64,000 bases of DNA from Aquabacterium sp. (lineage in GTDB: Bacteria; Pseudomonadota; Gammaproteobacteria; Burkholderiales; Burkholderiaceae_C): the NCBI GenBank assembly GCA_030654395.1, contig JAURXM010000025.1:1-64000 (forward strand). Reading direction: 5' to 3'. The notes beneath the pieces were generated by a model. The model did not search any database. It saw only the letters and a program-made list of their open reading frames with translations, and was not told the origin of the DNA. The translations under genes were made by a program, and so were the position numbers. Numbering within the stretch: position 1 is the first letter of the stretch; each line of letters begins with the position of its first letter. This document shows, piece by piece, positions 9,097 through 18,408 of this stretch.

Positions 9097-10904
9097 CAAT
9101 CTTCCACTTGGAGAATGGCCAGAAATGCCTCTTGGGGCACCTCCACCGAGCCGATCTGCTTCATGCGCTTCTTGCCCGCTTTCTGCTTGTCCAGCAGCTT
9201 GCGTTTGCGCGACACATCGCCTCCGTAACACTTGGCGATGACGTTCTTGCGAAGCGCTTTGATTGTCTCACGCGCGATGATGTTGGCCCCGATCGCCGCC
9301 TGAATCGCGACATCGTATTGCTGGCGTGAAATCAGCTCGCGCATCTTGGCCACCACCGCTCGGCTGCGGTACTGGCTCTGGCTGCGGTGCACGATGATCG
9401 ACAACGCATCGACCTTGTCGCCGTTAAGCAGGATGTCGACCTTGACGACGTCGGCCGCGCGGTATTCCTTGAACTCGTAATCCATCGACGCATAGCCGCG
9501 CGACACGCTTTTCAGTTTGTCGAAGAAGTCGAGCACGATTTCCGCCAGCGGCATCTCGTAGGTCAGCATGACCTGGCGACCGTGATACGCCATGTTGAGC
9601 TGATTGCCGCGCTTCAGGTTCGCCAGCGTCATCACCGGACCGACGTAGTCCTGCGGCATGTAAAGGTGCACCGTGACGATGGGCTCGCGGATCTCGTTGA
9701 TGCGGCCGAGGTCCGGCATCTTCGACGGGTTGTCGACCTGGATCACCGTCTTGTCGCCGAGTTCGACCTGGTAGACGACGCTGGGCGCAGTGGTGATCAG
9801 GTCCTGGTCGAATTCGCGTTCCAGACGCTCCTGCACGATCTCCATGTGCAACAGGCCGAGAAAGCCACAGCGAAATCCGAAGCCCAGCGCCTGGCTGACC
9901 TCGGGTTCGTAGCGCAGCGACGAATCGTTCAGCTTGAGCTTTTCGAGCGCGTCGCGCAGCTGGTCGTACTCGCTGGCCTCGGTCGGATACAGCCCGGCGA
10001 ACACCTGCGGCTGAATTTCCTTGAAGCCCGGCAGCGCCTCGGTGGCCGGGCCCAGGTTGTTCGGCAGCTTCTTCTCGAGCGTGATGGTGTCGCCGACCTT
10101 CGCGGCCTGCAGTTCCTTGATACCGGCAATGATGAATCCCACCTCACCCGCGTTCAGACGATCACGCGCGACCGACTTGGGCGTGAACACACCCAGGTTG
10201 TCGGCTCCATAGACCGCGTCGCTCGCCATCATCCGGATGCGCTCACCGCGCAGCAACGTGCCATCGACCACGCGCACCAGCATCACCACACCGACGTAGT
10301 TGTCGAACCAGGAGTCGACGATCATGGCGCGCAGCGGCGCGTCGGGGTTGCCGCGTGGGGGCGGCATGCGCAAGATCACCGCTTCGAGAATCTCGTCGAT
10401 GCCCTCGCCCGTCTTGGCGCTGCACGGGATCGCGTTTTCGGCATCGATGCCGATCACGTCCTCGATCTCGACCTTGGCGTTCTCCGGGTCGGCGTTCGGC
10501 AGGTCCATCTTGTTCAGGACCGGGATCACCTCGACGCCGAGGTCGAGCGCGGTGTAGCAGTTGGCCACCGTCTGCGCCTCGACGCCCTGGCTGGCATCGA
10601 CCACCAGCAACGCACCTTCGCAGGCCGAGAGCGACCGGCTCACTTCATACGAAAAGTCGACGTGCCCCGGCGTGTCGATCAGATTGAGGTTGTAGACGCG
10701 CCCGTCACGCGCCGTGTATTCAAGCGCGGCCGTCTGCGCCTTGATCGTGATGCCGCGCTCGCGTTCGATGTCCATCGAGTCGAGCACCTGCGCTTCCATC
10801 TCGCGATCGCTCAGACCCCCGCAGCGCTGAATCAGTCGGTCGGCGAGTGTGGACTTGCCGTGATCGATGTGGGCAATGATCGAAAAATTTCGGATGTGAT
10901 CCAT
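9096..10904 (-). CDS. lepA: Translation elongation factor 4
   Basis: Ribosome-bound GTPase LepA/EF4, reported to act in 30S biogenesis and to remodel stalled ribosomes. At 602 residues it has the normal length. [15 protein letters not shown] forms the P-loop, DTPGHVDF is G3 and NKMDLP is G4; the family-specific C-terminal domain ends with [18 protein letters not shown] and [17 protein letters not shown]. It leads the lepA-lepB operon; the 523-base gap upstream must hold its promoter, after the terminator at 11098-11131. Confidence 0.97.
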   Translation of the reverse strand: MDHIRNFSIIAHIDHGKSTLADRLIQRCGGLSDREMEAQVLDSMDIERERGITIKAQTAALEYTARDGRVYNLNLIDTPGHVDFSYEVSRSLSACEGALLVVDASQGVEAQTVANCYTALDLGVEVIPVLNKMDLPNADPENAKVEIEDVIGIDAENAIPCSAKTGEGIDEILEAVILRMPPPRGNPDAPLRAMIVDSWFDNYVGVVMLVRVVDGTLLRGERIRMMASDAVYGADNLGVFTPKSVARDRLNAGEVGFIIAGIKELQAAKVGDTITLEKKLPNNLGPATEALPGFKEIQPQVFAGLYPTEASEYDQLRDALEKLKLNDSSLRYEPEVSQALGFGFRCGFLGLLHMEIVQERLEREFDQDLITTAPSVVYQVELGDKTVIQVDNPSKMPDLGRINEIREPIVTVHLYMPQDYVGPVMTLANLKRGNQLNMAYHGRQVMLTYEMPLAEIVLDFFDKLKSVSRGYASMDYEFKEYRAADVVKVDILLNGDKVDALSIIVHRSQSQYRSRAVVAKMRELISRQQYDVAIQAAIGANIIARETIKALRKNVIAKCYGGDVSRKRKLLDKQKAGKKRMKQIGSVEVPQEAFLAILQVED

Positions 10905-11427
10905 GCTTGCTGCGATGTGTTCTTACCTGGACCTCAACTCGAGACACAACGACGAAGCCGTTGCGTGGGAGGACCCTCAAGGGCGAGGCGATTGTGTGGG
11001 CACGATGCCCCCGTGCTGTAACCAAAACGGCTGCGCCGTTTCAGCGAAAGCTCACATCGCATCGCGATGTGAATGGCCGCAGGCCTGTGCTGTAGCTAAA
11101 AAAAAGGCACGTCGAACGATTGACGCGCCTTCCAACAAAATGTTTGGCAACTGCTTGTTGGGATTTCATTGTAGCCAAAAGCATGGCTGAAGAACCGCGC
11201 CAGTGCTCGTTTGGCGACCGTTGCGCCTCGCCAACAGAAAACTTATGCACATCTTATAAACAGATTTCTGCAAGCTAATTTTATGCCTGTTCTGCAAGAA
11301 ATCCCGCGCCCAGCCCCCGCGCCGAAGGGGCGGTGCGAGCAACACGCAGAGATGCCGGGAAACTGCGCTGAGCACTCGCCACAAAGATAAGATGTGAGCG
11401 TTTGCACACTTGAATTGACGATCAAGG
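10905..11427. other. Intergenic region between degP and lepA with tandem hairpins
   Basis: No credible gene is seen in 523 bases. Besides the T-tailed terminator at 11098-11131, two perfect hairpins stand side by side: 11025-11041 (AAACGGC / GCCGTTT, 3-base loop) and 11052-11072 (TCACATCGC / GCGATGTGA, 3-base loop). The part nearer degP (11150-11427) is less GC-rich than the flanking genes and contains A/T-rich stretches around 11240-11290. The lepA promoter probably lies below base 11097, but I see no convincing -35/-10 pair. Confidence 0.5.
11098..11131 (-). terminator. Rho-independent terminator after degP
   Basis: Read on the minus strand, a 10-base-pair stem (AAGGCGCGTC with GACGTGCCTT, one G-U pair) and an 8-base loop are followed by a run of eight T. 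This is a textbook intrinsic terminator. It lies about 300 bases after the degP stop and would end the rpoE-degP transcription unit before lepA. Confidence 0.85.
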
Positions 11428-12930
11428 TCAGCGCGCAGGGCGAATCACGATGTAGTTCACCCAATCGCCACGCTTGACCAGCGCCGTCACCGATTTCGGC
11501 TTGTCGAGCTTGCCCACGATCGCTTCGAACTGCTTCGCACTGGTGATTTCGGTGTTATCCAGGGACAGGACCACGTCACCCTCACGGATGCCAGACCGCG
11601 CGGCGGCACCTTCAGACATCTCGACCCGAACGCCGCTCTTGACCTTGAGTTCGCGTTTTTGCGCGTCACTCAGGTCCGACACCGCCAGGCCGAGCATGCC
11701 AATCGCCACCGGTGGCTTGGGCACACCACCGCGCTCCGGGGCAGCCGCGTTCGGCAAGCGCTCCGATTCCAGTTCAACGACAGTGACACCCAGCTCCTTG
11801 AAAGCGCCGCGACGGAACACCTGCAAAGTCGCCTTGGTGCCGGGCTTCACGCCGCCGACAATGCGTGGCAGGTCACCGGCCTTCTCGATCGCGCGGCTCT
11901 CGAACTTGGTGATGATGTCCCCGGCCTCGACCCCGGCCTTGTCGGCGGGCCCGCCCGACTCGACGCTTCGAACCATTGCGCCGGCGGGTTTTCCCAAACC
12001 GATGGACTCAGCGACTTCCTTGGTCACCTGATCGATCTGCACCCCGATGCGACCGCGTATGACCCTGCCATTGCTACGCAACTGGTCGGACACGCGGGTC
12101 GCCTCGTCGATGGGAATGGCAAACGAGATCCCCATGAAGCCGCCCGATCGGCTGTAGATCTGCGAGTTGATTCCGATCACCTCGCCGCGCATGTTGATCA
12201 ACGGGCCGCCCGAGTTGCCGGGATTGATCGCCACGTCGGTCTGGATGAAGGGCAGGAAGTCGCCGGTATCGCGTGCCTTGGCGCTGACGATGCCCGCAGT
12301 CACGGTGTTGTCGAGCCCGAACGGCGACCCAATGGCGATCACCCATTCACCGACCTTGAGCCGGCTGACGTCCCCCAGACGAACTGTGGGCAAACCTGAA
12401 GCCTCGATCTTCACCAAGGCAACGTCGGTCCGTTTGTCAGCGCCGATGACACGCGCCTTGAATTCGCGCTTGTCGGTCAATGTGACGAAGACTTCCTCAG
12501 CACCGTCAACCACATGCGCGTTGGTCATCACATAGCCATCGCCGTTCAGAATGAATCCCGATCCGACGCCGCGCTGCTGGGGTTCGCTGTCAGGCTGTGG
12601 CGCTTGCTGCTGCGGTGGCTGTTGAGGAGTGCGTCGCGGTGCCTGGGGCTGCCCCGGTATCGGCACCCCGAAGCGCCTGAAGAACTCGAGCATGTCCTCG
12701 TCGACCTCCGGAGCACCATTGCCACGCGATGGCCGCGCCTTTTCCGTGGTGCGGATGTTGACCACGGCCGGTCCGACCGCCTCAACAAGACCGGAAAAAT
12801 CGGGCAAGGACTGAGCGTGCGCAGGCAGGGGCCACATCCCAAATCCGAGGGCGATAAACAGCACGCCGGCGGACACCAACGCCTGCCATCCCAGGCGGAA
12901 GAATGGAAATGGCCTGGAAAGCCGACGCAT
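11428..12930 (-). CDS. degP: Periplasmic DegP/MucD-type serine protease
   Basis: HtrA-family protease and chaperone that degrades misfolded envelope proteins. Numbered from the ATG at 12930, it has a signal peptide ending near AHAQ (about residue 40), a trypsin-like domain with His139 (NAHVV), Asp169 (TDVAL) and Ser240 (GNSGGP), and two PDZ domains (about 295-385 and 400-495). A Pro/Gln-rich loop lies at about 95-120. The open frame has another ATG ten codons earlier (12960); the later one gives a better signal peptide. Placement after rpoE-rseA-rseB matches the MucD-type member of the sigma-E response. Confidence 0.93.
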   Translation of the reverse strand: MRRLSRPFPFFRLGWQALVSAGVLFIALGFGMWPLPAHAQSLPDFSGLVEAVGPAVVNIRTTEKARPSRGNGAPEVDEDMLEFFRRFGVPIPGQPQAPRRTPQQPPQQQAPQPDSEPQQRGVGSGFILNGDGYVMTNAHVVDGAEEVFVTLTDKREFKARVIGADKRTDVALVKIEASGLPTVRLGDVSRLKVGEWVIAIGSPFGLDNTVTAGIVSAKARDTGDFLPFIQTDVAINPGNSGGPLINMRGEVIGINSQIYSRSGGFMGISFAIPIDEATRVSDQLRSNGRVIRGRIGVQIDQVTKEVAESIGLGKPAGAMVRSVESGGPADKAGVEAGDIITKFESRAIEKAGDLPRIVGGVKPGTKATLQVFRRGAFKELGVTVVELESERLPNAAAPERGGVPKPPVAIGMLGLAVSDLSDAQKRELKVKSGVRVEMSEGAAARSGIREGDVVLSLDNTEITSAKQFEAIVGKLDKPKSVTALVKRGDWVNYIVIRPAR

Positions 12931-13031
12931 CAGTCTTGTCTCGTGTAGTTGCATTTGCATGATCGGTGCTCTTGCGATGAATGGCTAGGATGGACACACG
13001 TCGGCCTTCCGCCGACGAACGGAAAGAAGCC

Positions 13032-14084
13032 TTACTTCCTGCGGTCGAGAGCCGTCGTGAATGCACGCAGCGTCACGACAGGAACATCGCCGACCACGGT
13101 CACCCAAAAATCACCGCGGCGGCTCATCATCGTCTGCGTCGCTCCGACCACGGTGACCACCGGGCGAGGGTGACGCTCCGCATTGAACGGTTCGATAAAA
13201 ATGGAAACATAGGTGATCCCATCGGAGAAGATTGTCTGAACTGCCGGGATCGGCTGAGGCGAGGCAGCCGTCGCAGCCTTGCCGTCGGGCGCCTGAAGCA
13301 CTTCGAGCGGTCGCCGCACGCAACTCAGTTGCCTGAAACCCGTCACCGTCTTGCGCAATTCCCAACCTTCGACTTCCAGCGCCGTCGGCTGGAGCGTCGG
13401 TTTGATCACGCGATAACCGGCAAGCTTACGCATCGGCTGCAACACGATGTCAGGCTGAGAACGTACGCCGATGGACACATCGGAGAAGGCGGACACTTCG
13501 AGCACTTCGCCGAGCGCGTTCAGGATTTCGACGCGTAGCAACAACCCGCTTTGCCGCTCCGCCCACAGGCGGTAGCTATATCGGTACTCGTCTCGTGGCT
13601 TCAGCATCAGCACATTGGCATCGTGACCGGCCACACGCTCGCCCTTCTGGGCTTGCACATCATAGAAATCGGTGATCCGATCGTCGCCATCCAACAGCAG
13701 CGAAGGAAATGAATTGAGCACGTCGCGCTGCTCGACCAAGGTCACCCTTTCGACGGGCCACACGGTGTGCACGATGCCGTTGTGGCGAAACACCTGCCGA
13801 GCCGGTCCCTCCAGAGGCTCGATGCGCTCGAACTGGTCGGCACCTTCGTAGAAATGTGAAATACGCGCGCTGGAAACCGACCCCGGCGAACTCACCACAA
13901 ACGTGCCTTGAAAATTTCTCTGACTGGCCGCGTTGTGGATTCGCATGAGCCATTCGTGGACTTCACGCGGCTCGATCGTCGTTCCCGGCGTCGCGCAGGC
14001 GGGCAGGTGAAAAGCAAGCGCGAGCAGAACGCTAACAGCGCCCAAGCACGCAAGCCCTCTCCATGAGCGGTCTTGGCGAAACAT
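13032..14084 (-). CDS. rseB: Sigma-E factor regulatory protein RseB/MucB
   Basis: Periplasmic protein that binds RseA and shields it from proteolysis, and that senses mislocalised lipoproteins or LPS. The 350-residue product starts 16 bases after the rseA stop; an in-frame upstream ATG at 14129 would overlap rseA. A signal peptide ends near ACA (about residue 31), then EVHEWLMRIHNAASQRNFQGTFV begins the LolA-like N-domain in two stretches, and the smaller C-domain contains SIFIEPF. The order rpoE-rseA-rseB-degP equals the algU-mucA-mucB-mucD arrangement. Confidence 0.92.
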   Translation of the reverse strand: MFRQDRSWRGLACLGAVSVLLALAFHLPACATPGTTIEPREVHEWLMRIHNAASQRNFQGTFVVSSPGSVSSARISHFYEGADQFERIEPLEGPARQVFRHNGIVHTVWPVERVTLVEQRDVLNSFPSLLLDGDDRITDFYDVQAQKGERVAGHDANVLMLKPRDEYRYSYRLWAERQSGLLLRVEILNALGEVLEVSAFSDVSIGVRSQPDIVLQPMRKLAGYRVIKPTLQPTALEVEGWELRKTVTGFRQLSCVRRPLEVLQAPDGKAATAASPQPIPAVQTIFSDGITYVSIFIEPFNAERHPRPVVTVVGATQTMMSRRGDFWVTVVGDVPVVTLRAFTTALDRRK

Positions 14085-14100
14085 CTGCGAATTCAACACG

Positions 14101-14778
14101 TCAACGCGCAGGAACTTCAGCGGCGGCATTGCGAAGGAACCCAGAGGGTGCGCCGAGCACCGAACTGCCTGAGAACTGCTTGTGTGCGAGCAAATATCGA
14201 TCCAGTCGAGAATCGCGGATGACCTGCCCGTCGAAGACCAGTTCAGTTGCCACCGGAGTCAATTCAGAGGGGGGATTCAACACGGCCAGCTGTGGCGCAG
14301 CCGACATGACACCCAAGGAGTTACTCGCCGGCACCGCCGCCATCGGAACGAAATCTCTCATCGACTGAGGCGGTGCCTGGGTAGTCACCATCGCACCGAC
14401 AGCCACCATCAGGCCGGCAGCCACTGCGGCTGGAGCCCACCAGGATCGAACACTGCCGCGACGCGGCAGAGCAGACGCCAGACCACGTTCCGGATCGGTC
14501 GAATGGGGCGCGAGAACGACAGGCTCACGCGACAGGCATTGCCGCAAATCGCGCAGAAACCGCTCATCGTGAGCCGCTGCGGAAGCCAGATCCTCGGAAC
14601 GCATGACATCGCCGATCAGGCTGTAGGCATGCCATGCCTCACGGGCGGACGGCTCGGTGCGCCACACAGCACAAAGCTGCTGCACACCCTCGGCAGTCAG
14701 CTCTCCATCGACGAGTGCCGACAAATTTTGCCGCCGGGCGCGCGCCGCATCGTCTTTGGAATCCGAGTCGTTTGTCAT
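14101..14778 (-). CDS. rseA: Anti-sigma-E factor RseA
   Basis: Inner-membrane anti-sigma factor that holds RpoE inactive until regulated proteolysis. The N-terminal cytoplasmic domain has LSALVDGELTAEGVQQL and REAWHAYSLIGDVMR, typical for RseA; one membrane span follows at about residues 115-132 and a periplasmic tail completes the 225 residues. The ATG at 14778 has a GGGGA ribosome-binding site; the frame extends four codons upstream to a TTG. The gene is 70 bases after rpoE and surely cotranscribed. Confidence 0.9.
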   Translation of the reverse strand: MTNDSDSKDDAARARRQNLSALVDGELTAEGVQQLCAVWRTEPSAREAWHAYSLIGDVMRSEDLASAAAHDERFLRDLRQCLSREPVVLAPHSTDPERGLASALPRRGSVRSWWAPAAVAAGLMVAVGAMVTTQAPPQSMRDFVPMAAVPASNSLGVMSAAPQLAVLNPPSELTPVATELVFDGQVIRDSRLDRYLLAHKQFSGSSVLGAPSGFLRNAAAEVPAR

Positions 14779-14847
14779 GTCATTCCCCAATTCCGCCCAT
14801 GATCATCCCCTTCGCCACTGGCCGTCTGCCAGTCGATGGCCCGCAGA

Positions 14848-15456
14848 TCACCATCGTTCGCCCAACCGGGTATCCAGCAAAGGCCGCAGACGCAACGCAA
14901 TGGCTTCGCGCGCGCGGAAAATTCGTGAGCGCACCGTGCCGATGGGGCAATTCATCAACTCGGCGATTTCTTCGTAGCTCAATCCTTCGATCTCACGCAG
15001 CGTGATCGCCTGCCGCAAGTCTTCGGACAGAGCCTCAATGGCGGCGTTGACCGTCATCGCCACTTCTTTGCTCGCCAACAGCGATTCCGGCGTTTCGCCG
15101 TCGGTTAGTTCGTTCTCGGTACGGGAAGTTTCATCTTCATCGTCCCGAGACGCACGGGACGATTCAGTGACCAGCAGGTCTCGCTTGAGTTCCCCCAGAG
15201 CCTTCTTCGCGGTGTTGACCGCGATGCGATAGAGCCAGGTGTAGAACGCGCTTTCGCCTCTGAACTGCGGGATGGCCCGGTAGGCACGGATGAATGTTTC
15301 CTGGGCGATGTCGGGAACCAGATCAACGTCTCTGACCATGCGACCGATGAGTCGCTCGATCCGCCGCTGGTACTTGACCACGAGCATTTCGAACGCCTTG
15401 ACATCGCCTTGCTTGACACGTTCGATCAGCGGCGCGTCGGCATCGGGGGCGTTCAT
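14848..15456 (-). CDS. rpoE: RNA polymerase sigma-E factor
   Basis: ECF sigma factor for envelope stress genes. Region 2 reads VKQGDVKAFEMLVVKYQRR, then DLVPDIAQETFIRAYRAIPQF; region 4 contains EALSEDLRQAITLREIEGLS and YEEIAELMNCPIGTVRSRIF, the -35 recognition helix. The ATG at 15456 gives 202 residues; a TTG four codons earlier is the alternative and would overlap the upstream gene. An acidic Ser/Glu-rich linker (about 95-125) separates the domains and is longer than in E. coli RpoE. Confidence 0.94.
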   Translation of the reverse strand: MNAPDADAPLIERVKQGDVKAFEMLVVKYQRRIERLIGRMVRDVDLVPDIAQETFIRAYRAIPQFRGESAFYTWLYRIAVNTAKKALGELKRDLLVTESSRASRDDEDETSRTENELTDGETPESLLASKEVAMTVNAAIEALSEDLRQAITLREIEGLSYEEIAELMNCPIGTVRSRIFRAREAIALRLRPLLDTRLGERW

Positions 15457-15460
15457 TCGG

Positions 15461-15955
15461 TCATTCAATGCGGATCGTGCCGTCGAGGCCCAGGGGGCTA
15501 GTCACCCCAGGGCGCGGCGAATATACCGCGCAGCGCAGAGCATGCCATTGGCCTTCGATGCCGCGCCGCTGCACTGGCAGCCAGTGCATTGACAGCGGGT
15601 TCAATCGCCCCTTCGGCACGAACTTCAGCAACAGCCACGATCCCGCGTCAAGCATCACCTGAACCTGCGACAGCCCGATTTCCTCGGTCCTGCGGTTGAA
15701 CTCGGTGATATGCCAGCACTGAGAGTCCCACCGCAATCGGACCGGATGACGCCGAAGTGCCCCGCAGGCCCCAACCAGCGCAAGGAACAAGGCAACAGAA
15801 ATCAGCCCATTGCACCAAGGAGGCAGGTCGTCGTTACGCCCGACGAACCAGGCGCTGCAGACAACCATCGCAACGACGCTGACGGAGATCAGCGTGCAGT
15901 TCCATACTGCAAAACGCCGAACGCTCAATTGAAACGGTGGCGCCGCTCGCATCAC
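15461..15955 (-). CDS. Small membrane protein, YgfX/CptA-like topology
   Basis: Product of 164 residues with two adjacent membrane spans (about 18-38 and 47-66) followed by a soluble domain with WDSQCWHI, a GSWLLLKF strand and WLPVQRRGIEGQWHALRCAVY. This order, two helices and then a compact domain ending in a WLP...WHALR pattern, resembles YgfX (CptA), an inner-membrane protein described with the SdhE (CptB) antitoxin/assembly factor. No sdhE is nearby, so the likeness may be structural only. It ends against rpoE and lies 18 bases after fabF, so it may be co-expressed with either. Confidence 0.7.
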   Translation of the reverse strand: MMRAAPPFQLSVRRFAVWNCTLISVSVVAMVVCSAWFVGRNDDLPPWCNGLISVALFLALVGACGALRRHPVRLRWDSQCWHITEFNRRTEEIGLSQVQVMLDAGSWLLLKFVPKGRLNPLSMHWLPVQRRGIEGQWHALRCAVYSPRPGVTSPLGLDGTIRIE

Positions 15956-15973
15956 AGGCGCTGCGGCTCGCCA

Positions 15974-17218
15974 TCAGACACGCTTGAAGACGAGCGTGCC
16001 GTTGGTCCCACCGAAGCCGAAATTGTTTTTGACCGCCAAGTCGATCTTCAGGTCCCGCGCCGTGTTGGCGCAATAGTCAAGATCACAGTCCGGATCCTGG
16101 TTGAAGATGTTGATGGTCGGTGGCGCCACCTGATTGCGAACTGCCAGCACGGTGAACACCGATTCAACCCCCCCGGCACCTCCGAGCAGGTGCCCGGTCA
16201 TCGACTTGGTCGAACTGACCACCAGCTTGTGCGCATGGTCACCGAAGGCCAGCTTGATGGCGTTGGTTTCATTCACGTCGCCCAGTGGGGTGGATGTTCC
16301 GTGCGCGTTCAGATACTGAATCTGGTTTGCATCAAGCCCGGCGTTCCGCAGCGCAGCACGCATCGAACGCTTCGGACCGTCCACGCTGGGCGCCGTCATG
16401 TGATGGGCGTCGGCCCCCATGCCGAAACCGACCAGTTCTGCGTAGATATTGGCCCCGCGGCGCTTCGCGTGCTCGTACTCCTCAAGCACCATCGCACCGG
16501 CACCCTCGCCGAGCACGAAACCGTCTCGGTCGCGGTCCCAAGGGCGCGAAGCGGTCGCTGGGTCTTCGTTACGGGTGGACAGCGCCCGGGCTGCCGCGAA
16601 CCCACCGACGCCCAAGGGAGAAACCGTCGCTTCAGCGCCACCGGCAACCATCACATCAACGTCGCCGTACTCGATCATCCGACCCGCCTCACCAATGCAA
16701 TGCAGACCGGTGGTGCAGGCCGTCACGATCGCCAGGTTCGGACCCTGGAAACCGAACTTGATCGACAGGTGGCCCGAGATCATGTTGATGATCGAAGCGG
16801 GCACGAAAAACGGAGAAATGCGGCGCGGCCCACGGGCCGTCAATTCGGCATGGGTGTCCTCGATCAGTGGCAAGCCACCGATGCCTGAACCCACGAGGCA
16901 ACCGATGCGCTCGGCCTCCTCTTCAGTCAGCTCGTCGTTGGTCTTCAAGCCGGAGTCACGCACAGCCTGAATCGACGCGGCCATGCCGTACTGCATGAAC
17001 ATGTCCATGTGCCGCGCTTCCTTGGCCGGGAAGTAGTCCTCGACGTTGAAGTTCTTCACTTCGCCGGCGAAGCGGCATGCGAATCCCGAAGCGTCAAAGC
17101 GCGTGATGTCGGCGATGCCCGATCGGCCAGCCACCACGTTGGACCATGCATCGACGATGGAATTGCCCACCGGACTGATCAGCCCCAGACCCGTGACCAC
17201 CACACGCCGACGGCTCAT
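15974..17218 (-). CDS. fabF: 3-oxoacyl-ACP synthase II
   Basis: Condensing enzyme (KAS II) that elongates acyl-ACP, including palmitoleoyl- to cis-vaccenoyl-ACP. The 414-residue product has the catalytic Cys168 in TACTTG, the two histidines in [11 protein letters not shown] and [10 protein letters not shown], and the C-terminal NNFGFGGTN. It lies 94 bases after acpP, the usual acpP-fabF pair, and belongs to the GC-rich part of the window. Confidence 0.97.
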   Translation of the reverse strand: MSRRRVVVTGLGLISPVGNSIVDAWSNVVAGRSGIADITRFDASGFACRFAGEVKNFNVEDYFPAKEARHMDMFMQYGMAASIQAVRDSGLKTNDELTEEEAERIGCLVGSGIGGLPLIEDTHAELTARGPRRISPFFVPASIINMISGHLSIKFGFQGPNLAIVTACTTGLHCIGEAGRMIEYGDVDVMVAGGAEATVSPLGVGGFAAARALSTRNEDPATASRPWDRDRDGFVLGEGAGAMVLEEYEHAKRRGANIYAELVGFGMGADAHHMTAPSVDGPKRSMRAALRNAGLDANQIQYLNAHGTSTPLGDVNETNAIKLAFGDHAHKLVVSSTKSMTGHLLGGAGGVESVFTVLAVRNQVAPPTINIFNQDPDCDLDYCANTARDLKIDLAVKNNFGFGGTNGTLVFKRV

Positions 17219-17312
17219 CGCCCCCCCCGGGATGGGGCAGTCATGCCTGCGAGTGCACAGGCTGTCTCGATCGAAAAAAGCAAACGGAACTGCATGCGAA
17301 AGAGGCGGGGCT

Positions 17313-17552
17313 TCAAGCCTTCTGGTGCTTCAGCGCGTAATCGATCGCGAGCTGCACGGTCGTGATCTTTTCGGCTTCCTCGTCGGGGATCTCGATACCG
17401 AACTCGTCTTCGAGGGCCATCACCAGTTCCACCGTGTCGAGCGAATCGGCGCCCAGATCGGCGACGAAGGCCTTCTCGTTGGACACATCGGATTCAGGCA
17501 CGCCCAATTGCTCGGCGATGATTTTCTTGACACGGGATTCGATATCGCTCAT
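17313..17552 (-). CDS. acpP: Acyl carrier protein
   Basis: Carrier of growing acyl chains in type II fatty-acid synthesis; also donates acyl groups to PlsX and lipid A enzymes. The 79-residue acidic protein has Ser37 in [10 protein letters not shown], the site modified by AcpS. A strong ribosome-binding site (CTGGAGGAG on the minus strand) precedes the ATG. It is the last GC-rich gene before the composition drop toward fabG. Confidence 0.98.
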   Translation of the reverse strand: MSDIESRVKKIIAEQLGVPESDVSNEKAFVADLGADSLDTVELVMALEDEFGIEIPDEEAEKITTVQLAIDYALKHQKA

Positions 17553-17661
17553 GACTCCTCCAGGAGGTGGTGCAAGTAAACCGGGGATTTTACCGGTTCA
17601 ACGCGTGATTACGTCGAACCAATCAAAAAAGGAAATTGAGACTCCCCAAATTATCTCAAAA
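17553..17661. other. acpP/fabG gap at base-composition break
   Basis: The 109-base gap goes from GC-rich sequence on the acpP side to an A/T-rich stretch (about 17625-17660) on the fabG side. Sampled 60-base lines show 41 and 43 G+C at 10021 and 16501, but 34 and 31 at 18001 and 20641. Gene order across the gap is canonical. A short hairpin (AACCGG / CCGGTT) lies near 17579-17600. Confidence 0.6.
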
Positions 17662-18408
17662 TCAATTCATGTACATGCCACCATTGACATGCAACTCAAC
17701 ACCGGTAATGTAACCAGCCTGCGGTGAAGCAAGGAAGGCGACAGCGTCGGCGATGTCTTCAGGCTGGCCCAAACGGCCCAGCGGTATTTGTGATTTTAAG
17801 GCCGCGTGCTGCTCATCAGAGAGCGCACGGGTCATGTCAGTATCGACGAAACCGGGTGCAATGCAGTTGACGGTGATGTTGCGACTGCCCAATTCTCTGG
17901 CCAAAGCCCGCGTCAAGCCAGCCACGCCCGCTTTGGCTGCAGCATAGTTGGCTTGCCCGGCGTTGCCACTGGCGCCCACGATCGACGTGATGTTCACGAT
18001 TCTGCCGTAGCGCTGCTTCATCATCGGGCGCATGACACCACGGCTGAGTCTAAAAACAGCCTTGAGGTTGGTGTCAATCACCGCATCCCAGTCGTCATCT
18101 TTCATGCGCATAGACAAGGTATCGCGCGTGATGCCTGCGTTGTTCACCAACACATGCAGGCCGCCATACTCTTTGACGATAAGGTCCAGCGTGGCATCTA
18201 CCGCAGCAACATCGGTCACGTTGAGCACCAAGCCCTTGCAGCCATCAAAGCCAGCTAAAGCCTCGGATATGCCTGCTGCACCAGCCTCTGTCGTCGCTGT
18301 GCCCAGCACTTTCAAGCCACGCTGCGCCAAGCAGATGGCAATGGCACGACCGATACCGCGACTGGCGCCTGTCACCAGCGCAATTTGTCCTTTGAATTCC
18401 GTGCTCAT
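17662..18408 (-). CDS. fabG: 3-oxoacyl-ACP reductase
   Basis: NADPH-dependent reduction of 3-oxoacyl-ACP to 3-hydroxyacyl-ACP. Short-chain dehydrogenase fold: TGASRGIGRAIA cofactor loop, NNAGITRD, catalytic Ser in NITSIVG, and the YAAAKAG Tyr-Lys pair; the C-terminus YITGVELHVNGGMYMN is typical of FabG. The 248-residue length is normal. Its ATG overlaps the fabD stop (ATGA). Base composition and codon choice match the following genes, not acpP. Confidence 0.97.
   Translation of the reverse strand: MSTEFKGQIALVTGASRGIGRAIAICLAQRGLKVLGTATTEAGAAGISEALAGFDGCKGLVLNVTDVAAVDATLDLIVKEYGGLHVLVNNAGITRDTLSMRMKDDDWDAVIDTNLKAVFRLSRGVMRPMMKQRYGRIVNITSIVGASGNAGQANYAAAKAGVAGLTRALARELGSRNITVNCIAPGFVDTDMTRALSDEQHAALKSQIPLGRLGQPEDIADAVAFLASPQAGYITGVELHVNGGMYMN

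Noticed and set aside
9387..11021. 544-codon plus-strand frame opposite lepA
   Set aside because: Its length comes from codon bias of lepA on the other strand; the product has no domain and lepA is fully conserved.
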